Source: Crocinitomicaceae bacterium
GTDB taxonomy: Bacteria > Bacteroidota > Bacteroidia > Flavobacteriales_D > Parvicellaceae
Direction: 5' to 3'
NCBI GenBank assembly: GCA_002723085.1
Contig: PBNK01000011.1
Span: 1 to 41,718 of the forward strand
Length of the DNA: 41,718 bases
A program made the translations under genes and the position numbers. The notes under the pieces are model-generated. The model was not told the DNA's origin. It saw nothing but the letters and a program-made list of their open reading frames with translations, and did not search any database. Below are positions 35,133-41,718 of the stretch, piece by piece; position 1 is the first letter of the stretch, and each line of letters begins with the position of its first letter.

Positions 35133-35980
35133 TCTTTTAACATTCTTATATGATAATCTACAAGCCCATTTACAGGTTTTCTTATAATATTTCCAATTTT
35201 AACTTTGTTTTTTTCTGCAGCTAATCTAAGTTCATTTTCGTATAAAGCACTGATTGAGCCAATAAAATGAGATTTAACTTCTTTATAATTATCATAACAA
35301 CAAACGTGTGTTTTCATAAATTGATCCATTCCGTTTTCCACCATTTTTGAAACATAATTGTTTTCTTTATGATTTGTAATAAACTTCATAAATGAAGCTA
35401 AATACACATTTGCATTTGGCCTCATATATACATTTTCAAAAATAATGGCTTTACTTATATTAAAATTACACTCTAAATCATCTTTAATTTCAGATGGTAA
35501 TTTATTATATAAATAATCCGTTAATAATTTTTTACCAAAATAAGAACCTGAACCTTCATCTCCTAAAACATATCCTAAAGCAGGTACTTTTTCAATTAAT
35601 TCATAACCATCATAATAACAAGAATTAGATCCAGTTCCTAAAATACATGAAATGGATGGTTCATTTTCATAAGTAGATAAGGCACAAGCTAATAAATCAT
35701 GTTCAACATTAACTTTTGCCTTTTTAAAAATGCCTTGTAAGGCATTTTTAATAACTGAATTCAATTCTTCAGACGAACAACCAGCACCATAAAAATAAAT
35801 TTCTTCTACATCTCTACAAGAGTTATAAAACTCAACATTCTCATGAATATGTTTGGAAATTAACTTATCATCATGAAAAAAAGGATTAAAACCAATAGTA
35901 TGAAAAACAGATAGTTGACTATTATGATTAATCAACACCCAATCTGTTTTTGTGGAACCGCTTTCAGCTATTAATATCAT
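35129..35980 (-). CDS. N-acetylglucosamine-kinase-like protein (BadF/BadG ATPase family)
   Basis: The 283-residue ASKHA-fold protein begins MILIAESGSTKTDWVLIN, the phosphate-1 motif. It carries CILGTGSNSCYYDG (phosphate-2) and ALGYVLGDEGSGSYFGKKLL, a combination typical of N-acetylglucosamine kinases of this family. The likely reaction is phosphorylation of GlcNAc (or a related amino sugar) for cell-wall recycling or glycan use, in the cytoplasm. No GlcNAc pathway partner is adjacent. It is separated by 144 bp of AT-rich sequence from the GH13-like gene upstream on the same strand. Confidence 0.9.
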   Translation of the reverse strand: MILIAESGSTKTDWVLINHNSQLSVFHTIGFNPFFHDDKLISKHIHENVEFYNSCRDVEEIYFYGAGCSSEELNSVIKNALQGIFKKAKVNVEHDLLACALSTYENEPSISCILGTGSNSCYYDGYELIEKVPALGYVLGDEGSGSYFGKKLLTDYLYNKLPSEIKDDLECNFNISKAIIFENVYMRPNANVYLASFMKFITNHKENNYVSKMVENGMDQFMKTHVCCYDNYKEVKSHFIGSISALYENELRLAAEKNKVKIGNIIRKPVNGLVDYHIRMLKD

Positions 35981-36124
35981 ATAACATGTATTTTACAAAC
36001 TGTTAATCAGATGAGAAACAAAATTATCTCGTTGCAATCTTATTGTAAGTTAAACACTAATATAATAAAATATAAAGAGATAGATATAAATAAGCAATAA
36101 TATTAAAATGGTGAAATTTAAAAA

Positions 36125-38020
36125 TTAAAAGAAATACTCAATTATTAGAAATCCATTTTTTTCAATATTGATTTTATCTTTAATATTTATCTCTTTGTTT
36201 TCTAAAAAATCAAGAGCAATTCCTTGTTTAGATTTTAATGGTATATCATTAATATAGCTTCTAATATCTATTGTCTTATTAATATTATCATTATTTAAAA
36301 ATAACAACACCATTTTTTCTTTATTGTATCTAACCAAGCAGTATAATTTATCATCAAAATCAGGAGCAAAATGTAATAACTTTCCATTATGTAATACTTT
36401 ATTGTTTAATCTCCAATTCAATAATTTTTTTAAGAAAATTTGTGCTTCAACTTGTTCTTCATTAAGTCCTTTACCAGAGAAACCGTTAATTTTATCGCTT
36501 TTCCATCCTCCTGGAAAATCAAGATCACACCCAGTAATTTTACCAGGTCCTAATCTATTAGAAAGTAAAATTTCAGATCCATAATATATCTGAGGAATTC
36601 CTCTTGTTATTAATAAGTAGGCTAAAGCCTTTTTCCAGTTAGCTAAATTATAATTTAATGAAGAGTAGACTCTTTTAATATTATTATTATCCAGAAAAAC
36701 AATCATTTTATGAGGATCTGAATACAAATAATCATCAACTAAACTCTCATATAAAAAGTGTAATTTATTTTCATTTTTAGAATCATTTTCTTGAAAAGAA
36801 TTTATAATAGCATTTTGCAATGGATAATCCATTAATGAAGAAATATTTGTTGGTTTTGAATTTAATAATACTGGAATATCAATAATTTCTTCTTCCGAAC
36901 TGTTTTTTTGCATTAATCCAATTGAGGATTTATTATAGACATTACCATCAACTATAATATTAATATTTGGATAAAATGTTTGTAACTCAGAAGCCCATTT
37001 ATTTAAAAATTTATTATCAACATATGAAAAATAAGGAACCCTTAAACCATCTAAATCAGCATATTCCATCCACCAAATAGCATTTTGAATCAAGTAAGTT
37101 GATAAATATTTATTAGCCTGATTTAAGTCTGGTTTATTGTCTTCAATCCATCCATTTTTGTAGTTATATAAATCTCTTTTGGAAGCATATGGATCATTTA
37201 AAGATTCTACCCTTTCATTTGACAACTTAATACTCTTTTGATTATTAAACCACTTTTTAGTTGGTATATCATTCATCCACCAATGTTCTAATCCTATGTG
37301 ATTTAAAACTAAATCTTTTATTAATTTGAGATTTTTTTTGTGGCACTCATTTGAAAGTTCTTTATACAATTTATTTGACCCATATCTTGGATCAATTTTA
37401 TACATATCTGTACAAGAAAAACCATTATATGATTTATTTTCTGCATTATTTTCTAAAACAGGATTCATACAAATAGATGTAAAACCCATATCTTTTATGT
37501 AGTTTAAATTATCAATTAAACCCTGTAAATCGCCTCCATGTCTGCTGTCTGAATTATTTCTATTTACTTTTTTTTGTTTAAACTCTTTGTTTTTATCATT
37601 GCTATTATCACCATTATTAAAACGATCAGCAGAAATCAAATAAATAACATCTGATGAACTTACTCCATTTTTAAAACTTTTAGAAGAGCTTCTCTCTTTT
37701 AAATTATAAGTGATTTTATCAATTAAATCCTCTTCATAATAAAATTGAATTTCAAAATTTGTAGCTTCATCAATATCTCCAATAATTAAATCAAGAAATA
37801 AGTAATTTATATTATTATCTGAGCTATACCTTTTAATTGATATGTTTTCATGATTAATAACAGGCCTCCTTTTTCCAATTTCATCTCCATATATCATTAA
37901 TTGCAGGTTTTCATTGGGCATATTAACCCACCAATTTGGTGGCTCAACCTTCCAAACATGACTTTGAGAAATAAAATAATTATTAAAAAAAATAATTAAT
38001 AAAAGAAAAACAATACGCAT
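36125..38020 (-). CDS. GH13 alpha-amylase/neopullulanase-like protein lacking catalytic residues
   Basis: The 631-residue protein has a signal peptide (about 1-19), a cyclomaltodextrinase-type N-terminal domain (about 21-110), a GH13 TIM barrel (about 120-545) and a C-terminal beta domain. The fold markers are intact: YLISADRFNNGD, HGGDLQGL, KDLVLNHIG (Asp236, Asn240, His241), DGLR at 324-327, TRGIPQIYYGSEIL and DFPGGW. The catalytic residues are not. The nucleophile position after DGLRV is Pro329 and not Asp. The acid/base Glu region reads IIVDGNVYN (Asp358/Gly359). FLDNHD has become FLDNNN (444-447, Asn447 for Asp). Active relatives such as neopullulanase/SusA hydrolyse alpha-glucans. This one is probably non-hydrolytic, perhaps glycan-binding. 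It follows the S9 peptidase gene by 16 bp. Confidence 0.9.
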   Translation of the reverse strand: MRIVFLLLIIFFNNYFISQSHVWKVEPPNWWVNMPNENLQLMIYGDEIGKRRPVINHENISIKRYSSDNNINYLFLDLIIGDIDEATNFEIQFYYEEDLIDKITYNLKERSSSKSFKNGVSSSDVIYLISADRFNNGDNSNDKNKEFKQKKVNRNNSDSRHGGDLQGLIDNLNYIKDMGFTSICMNPVLENNAENKSYNGFSCTDMYKIDPRYGSNKLYKELSNECHKKNLKLIKDLVLNHIGLEHWWMNDIPTKKWFNNQKSIKLSNERVESLNDPYASKRDLYNYKNGWIEDNKPDLNQANKYLSTYLIQNAIWWMEYADLDGLRVPYFSYVDNKFLNKWASELQTFYPNINIIVDGNVYNKSSIGLMQKNSSEEEIIDIPVLLNSKPTNISSLMDYPLQNAIINSFQENDSKNENKLHFLYESLVDDYLYSDPHKMIVFLDNNNIKRVYSSLNYNLANWKKALAYLLITRGIPQIYYGSEILLSNRLGPGKITGCDLDFPGGWKSDKINGFSGKGLNEEQVEAQIFLKKLLNWRLNNKVLHNGKLLHFAPDFDDKLYCLVRYNKEKMVLLFLNNDNINKTIDIRSYINDIPLKSKQGIALDFLENKEINIKDKINIEKNGFLIIEYFF

Positions 38021-38036
38021 ATGCTTTTAATAAAAT

Positions 38037-39959
38037 TCAATTTAAATAAAGACTCAAAAATTTCTCCATGGACCTGTAAAAATCAAATCTATTTTCTTCA
38101 TTTCTAAAACCATGTCCTTCGTCATCTTTTACTAAGTATTCAACATCAACCCCTCTTTCTTTCATTGCTTTTACCATTTGGTCTGATTCATCAACATTAA
38201 CCCTGGGATCATTAGCCCCTTGCGCTATGAAAAGAGGAGCTTTTATTTTGTCTACGTGAAATACGGGTGACACTTCTTTTAACATTATGCTGTCTTTTTC
38301 TACATCACCTACCATTTCATACATCATATCTAACATTGGTTCCCAATAAGGAGGAATAGTCTTCATGAATGTAAACATATTAGAAACGCCAACATAATCT
38401 ACACCAGCTGCATATAAATCTGGCTCTTTAACTAACCCCATCAATGTAGCATAGCCTCCATAACTTCCTCCATAAATTGCAATTTTATTTTTATCAGCAA
38501 TGCCTTGATCAATTAACCATTGCGTTCCATCAGTTATATCATCCTGCATTTCTCTTCCCCACTTTTTAAAAGAAGCTTCCCAAAATTTTCGTCCATATCC
38601 AGTAGAACCTCGGTAGTTCATTTGTAAAACAGCATATCCTCTATTTGCTAAAAATTGTATTTCAGGATTAAAGCCCCAACCGTCTCTAGTCCATGGACCT
38701 CCATGAGGATTTACAACAACAGGTAGGTTTTTTGCATTTTTCATATTATAACCTTTAGGAAGTGTTAAGTATCCGTTAATGGTTAATCCGTCTCTTGAAT
38801 TGTACTTAATGGGCAATTGACTGGACATTTCATTTTCATCAATCCAAGGGCTAACCTCAACAATTTTATCCATTTTATCTTCAGCAGAATTATATATAAA
38901 ATAGGCTCCTAATGATTTATCGCTGTAAGTTCTCACAATAAAAATATTTTCATCATCATTAATACCTGTTATGCCAATTTCATATCCAGGCAAGTGATTT
39001 TTGATATTTTCATAAGTTAATTTAGAATCAGAATCAAAAAAATGACGTTCACTTTTCCAACTGTTGTAATATGCTGCAGTAATTACTTTTCTTTTTCTTG
39101 AATACCCAACCCCACTTATATCATAATCATTATTTCCAAATAGCTCCTTGATTTCAGTGCCGGTTAAAGGGTCAAATTCTACAACAACTGATTTATCTCT
39201 ACCAAGATTAGAAACTCCTATTATGTTTTTATTATCGAAAGTGAAAAATTGTGGACTAAAACCTTCTTTAAAATTAGTAGTAACTATAGTTTTAAACTCC
39301 TCTTCCTCAGAGTCTCTATACAATATGCTTTGGTTTACACCATCAACAATGGCTGTGGCAATTCTTAATTTTCCATCATGATCAAACATCCATCCTTGAA
39401 TGTTCCCAGGATTTTCAGCCAACATTGACATTTCTCCTGACTTTAAATTAAGTCTATATGGATCAAATACTTGTTTATTACGCTTATTCAGGCCTATTAT
39501 AACAAAATCTTTCTGATCAGGTAAATCATCTATTATTTGCGCTCTAACCCCCTCAAAGTCTGTAAAGCTTATTGGGTTAGTTCCATCAATATTTACTCCA
39601 AATAAATGAAAATTCTCATCGCCACCAGCATCTTTTAAGAACATTATTTGTTCATCGTTTGGCCAGAAATAACCTGAGATGTCCCTATCTGTTTCATGAG
39701 TCAACTGAACAGCAGATGTATCCCCTATTTTCTGAACGAAAATATTCATTCTATTTTTGTAAGGAGCCATGTAAGAATAGTAATTTCCATTTGGAGATAT
39801 TTGATAACTTGATTTTTCTGGATTCTTAAAAAAATCTTCTAGAGGTATTTTTTTTGCTTTCACTATTTCGTTGTTTATTTGATTTGGTTCTGTAGAAGAA
39901 CATGAGAAAAGTCCAAAAGCTAAAATGGACATTAAAAAAAAAGGATTTAATTTTAACAT
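38037..39959 (-). CDS. S9-family (prolyl oligopeptidase type) serine peptidase lipoprotein
   Basis: The 640-residue protein has a lipoprotein signal with Cys20 (LAFGLFS-C), so it is anchored in the cell envelope. An N-terminal beta-propeller (about 40-370) has repeats such as GYFWPNDEQIMFLKDAGGDENF. The alpha/beta-hydrolase domain (about 385-640) carries catalytic Ser499 in GGSYGG, Asp584 in GANDPRV and His616 in EGHGF. Members cut short peptides after Pro, Ala or acylated residues. The triad is complete, so activity is expected, probably in periplasmic peptide use. It is the first gene of a likely two-gene unit with the GH13-like gene. Confidence 0.95.
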   Translation of the reverse strand: MLKLNPFFLMSILAFGLFSCSSTEPNQINNEIVKAKKIPLEDFFKNPEKSSYQISPNGNYYSYMAPYKNRMNIFVQKIGDTSAVQLTHETDRDISGYFWPNDEQIMFLKDAGGDENFHLFGVNIDGTNPISFTDFEGVRAQIIDDLPDQKDFVIIGLNKRNKQVFDPYRLNLKSGEMSMLAENPGNIQGWMFDHDGKLRIATAIVDGVNQSILYRDSEEEEFKTIVTTNFKEGFSPQFFTFDNKNIIGVSNLGRDKSVVVEFDPLTGTEIKELFGNNDYDISGVGYSRKRKVITAAYYNSWKSERHFFDSDSKLTYENIKNHLPGYEIGITGINDDENIFIVRTYSDKSLGAYFIYNSAEDKMDKIVEVSPWIDENEMSSQLPIKYNSRDGLTINGYLTLPKGYNMKNAKNLPVVVNPHGGPWTRDGWGFNPEIQFLANRGYAVLQMNYRGSTGYGRKFWEASFKKWGREMQDDITDGTQWLIDQGIADKNKIAIYGGSYGGYATLMGLVKEPDLYAAGVDYVGVSNMFTFMKTIPPYWEPMLDMMYEMVGDVEKDSIMLKEVSPVFHVDKIKAPLFIAQGANDPRVNVDESDQMVKAMKERGVDVEYLVKDDEGHGFRNEENRFDFYRSMEKFLSLYLN

Positions 39960-40123
39960 TTTAATATTTTTTGAATATATAATTCAATCAAAGCAGCACA
40001 ATTCTACGGAAAATTTTAATTAAAATGATTTGTTATATGGATTAAATTTTTTGACAATTATAATTATTCTTTAACTGTCGTTTTCCAATTTTATTTAATG
40101 GATATTTAACCAAAATTTTACAA

Positions 40124-40726
40124 TTGAATGATTTTCTAATATTAATAGAAAAACCTGTAGCATTAATTGCTTCATTATTAATTCTTATTGGGCAGTTAAC
40201 CTATCTTCTTGATGTTTGGAAGAAAAAAATTAAGCCCTCTATTTTATCATGGTATGGATGGGCCTTATTAATGATGACATTATTATTAGCTCAGTTAATA
40301 AGTATTGGATGGGATTGGAGTTTAATGAGTATCATTACTTGTACAATGGGATGTATTGGAATAGGAACAGTAGCCTTAATCAAAAAAAACTTCTCAATAT
40401 ATTCAAATGATTGGTGGTTTATATCTCTAGGTATTGTTTGCATAATATTATACTTAATTTCTAATAACCCATGGTTAACAACCATTTATGCTGCATTAGC
40501 AGATTTAGTTATTGGATTACCTACTATTATAAAAGCATATAAAGACCCTTTAAATGAAAAAAGCAATGCTTGGCTTATTTCACTATTTAGCTGGTCTTTA
40601 ACATTAATTATAAGCTTTAATCATGAATTTATTTATGCAATATTTCCAATATATGTTTGGCTTTATTGTATTATAATTTTTTATCTTATTTATCTTAGAA
40701 GAACTAATTATAAATACAACCATTAA
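40124..40726 (+). CDS. Six- or seven-span small membrane protein, PQ-loop-like
   Basis: The 200-residue, very hydrophobic protein starts at TTG 40124. Two related segments occur: GQLTYLLDVWKKKIKPSILSWYGWAL near residue 23, and DLVIGLPTIIKAYKDP followed by AWLISLFSWSL near residue 125. Both have the pattern of a helix, a short basic loop with Lys-Pro or Asp-Pro, and a Ser-Trp helix, reminiscent of PQ-loop/SWEET-type transporters. The canonical PQ pair is absent, so the family call is tentative. The gene stands alone, with about 160 bp of non-coding DNA before it and 146 bp after it. Confidence 0.7.
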   Translation: MNDFLILIEKPVALIASLLILIGQLTYLLDVWKKKIKPSILSWYGWALLMMTLLLAQLISIGWDWSLMSIITCTMGCIGIGTVALIKKNFSIYSNDWWFISLGIVCIILYLISNNPWLTTIYAALADLVIGLPTIIKAYKDPLNEKSNAWLISLFSWSLTLIISFNHEFIYAIFPIYVWLYCIIIFYLIYLRRTNYKYNH

Positions 40727-40872
40727 TTTTGACTTTCATATTTAACAATATTAAAAGTCAAGTAAAAACCCAAATGGCAAAAGGCTTTAAAATCTAAAAC
40801 TATTCTAATTATGACCACACAAATTTTACTAAATTTAATGGCTAATTATACTATTATCAATACACAAATACT

Positions 40873-41718
40873 ATGAAAAAACTTACGCATCTAGTTGTTT
40901 TATTTTCTTTAATTTTCATTTACAAAATCTCTTTTTGTCAAGATAAAAAAGAAGAAAAGGTTTCCCTTCCATCTGTCTTTAAAGGTTTTAAATTTAGAAG
41001 TATTGGCCCTGCATTTATGTCTGGGAGAATAGCAGACATTGCTATAGACCCAGAAAATGAAAACACATGGTATGTTGCTGTTGGTTCTGGTGGGGTTTGG
41101 AAAACTACTAATGCAGGTACAACATGGACACCACTTACAGAAAAAATGGCTTTCTATTCAACTGGTTGCATCACAATTGACCCTAATAACAATTCCTCAA
41201 TATGGTTAGGAACAGGAGAAAATGTTGGAGGAAGACACGTAGGAATTGGTCATGGAATTTTCCATAGTTCAGACGGTGGTAAATCTTGGGATGATAAGGG
41301 ACTTAAAAAATCTGAGCACATTTCTAAAATTATTGTTCATCCCAAAAACCCAAATACTATTTGGGTAGCATCACAAGGTCCACTTTGGAGTTCTGGTGGA
41401 GAAAGAGGTCTATATAAAAGTATTGATGGTGGATCAACATGGAAAAATACTTTGGAAATAAATGAGTGGACAGGTGTAACTGACCTTGTAATAGACCCAA
41501 CAAATCCAAACGTGCTTTATGCAGCTACCTGGCAAAGACACAGAAATGTAGCTGCTCTTCTTGGTGGAGGTCCAGGAACATCAATTTATAAAAGTATTGA
41601 TGGTGGCGATTCTTGGAATAAAATAAATAAAGGACTTCCTAATACTAATATGGGAAAAATAGGCTTGGCCATTTCGCCTATGCAACCTGAAGTACTTTAT
41701 GCTGCAATAGAACTTGAA
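40873..41718 (+). CDS. BNR/sortilin-type beta-propeller repeat protein, 3' end beyond window
   Basis: The frame is open for 282 codons from ATG 40873 to the window edge. A signal peptide (about 1-23, ending SFCQ) is followed by FKFRSIGPAFMSGRIADIAIDPENENTWYVA. BNR/Asp-box repeats then follow: GGVWKTTNAGTTWTPL, GIFHSSDGGKSWDDKG, GLYKSIDGGSTWKNT and SIYKSIDGGDSWNKI. This is the N-terminal VPS10/sortilin-like propeller of large exported Bacteroidota proteins often labelled glycosyl hydrolase. Hydrolase activity is unproven for the group. Such proteins commonly reach about 1000 residues, so most of the gene is likely missing. Confidence 0.9.
   Translation, partial: MKKLTHLVVLFSLIFIYKISFCQDKKEEKVSLPSVFKGFKFRSIGPAFMSGRIADIAIDPENENTWYVAVGSGGVWKTTNAGTTWTPLTEKMAFYSTGCITIDPNNNSSIWLGTGENVGGRHVGIGHGIFHSSDGGKSWDDKGLKKSEHISKIIVHPKNPNTIWVASQGPLWSSGGERGLYKSIDGGSTWKNTLEINEWTGVTDLVIDPTNPNVLYAATWQRHRNVAALLGGGPGTSIYKSIDGGDSWNKINKGLPNTNMGKIGLAISPMQPEVLYAAIELE

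Noticed and set aside
38037-39959. Loss of activity in the S9 peptidase, checked because its neighbour has lost catalysis
   Set aside because: Ser499, Asp584 and His616 are all in normal motifs.
1-41718. Mobile element, defence system or toxin-antitoxin locus
   Set aside because: No transposase, integrase, phage, restriction, CRISPR-associated or toxin-antitoxin gene was recognised on either strand.

Overview
The window reads as chromosomal DNA from a marine-type Flavobacteriales bacterium (Bacteroidota). Base composition is very AT-rich (about 30% GC by eye). Several secreted proteins end in type IX secretion (T9SS) sorting domains. There are two TonB-dependent receptors, several TAnnTTTG-type -7 promoter boxes, few obvious Shine-Dalgarno sequences and frequent TTG/GTG starts. 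I see no insertion sequence, prophage, CRISPR array or integrase. Most of the window is ordinary core and transport content.

Layout. 1-1164: 5' part of a collagen-like surface protein (minus strand). 1440-7306: cobalamin riboswitch followed by a BtuB-like receptor, a double DUF4465 protein, a second T9SS surface protein and a BtuG-like beta-propeller lipoprotein, together a vitamin B12 capture operon. 7480-9239: membrane SpoIIE/PP2C phosphatase and a DUF6884-like small protein. 9240-12494: large secreted CotH-domain protein. 12687-15980: a symmetrical module of small membrane protein then SPFH lipoprotein, facing SulP anion transporter preceded by a second small membrane protein. The two small proteins share a C-terminal LEID(S/C)PPP tail. 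16045-19108: class I ribonucleotide reductase operon nrdB-nrdA, with the ATP-cone on the radical subunit, a strong terminator and an upstream 9-bp inverted repeat. 19373-19739: small ORF resembling the end of a Mug-type DNA glycosylase, then tRNA-Met. 19905-25399: START-like protein, LptF-type permease, two glycosyltransferases and ribBA. 25401-29097 (minus): phoH, purC and a K+ channel with a beta-helix domain. 29180-32217: SAM hydrolase, ABM-domain protein, hutI and a DUF2490 protein. 32214-34514: TonB-dependent receptor (minus). 34752-35980: small secreted protein and an N-acetylglucosamine-kinase-like protein. 36125-39959 (minus): S9 peptidase lipoprotein and a GH13 family protein that has lost its catalytic residues. 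40124-41718: a small membrane protein and the start of a BNR/sortilin-type repeat protein.

The observations I rate highest are the apparently dead GH13 protein, the paired LEIDxPPP small membrane proteins around the SPFH/SulP genes, the ATP-cone-bearing NrdB with an inverted DnaA-box-like pair upstream, and the riboswitch-controlled B12 surface-capture operon. Everything here was read by eye; no database or folding program was run.
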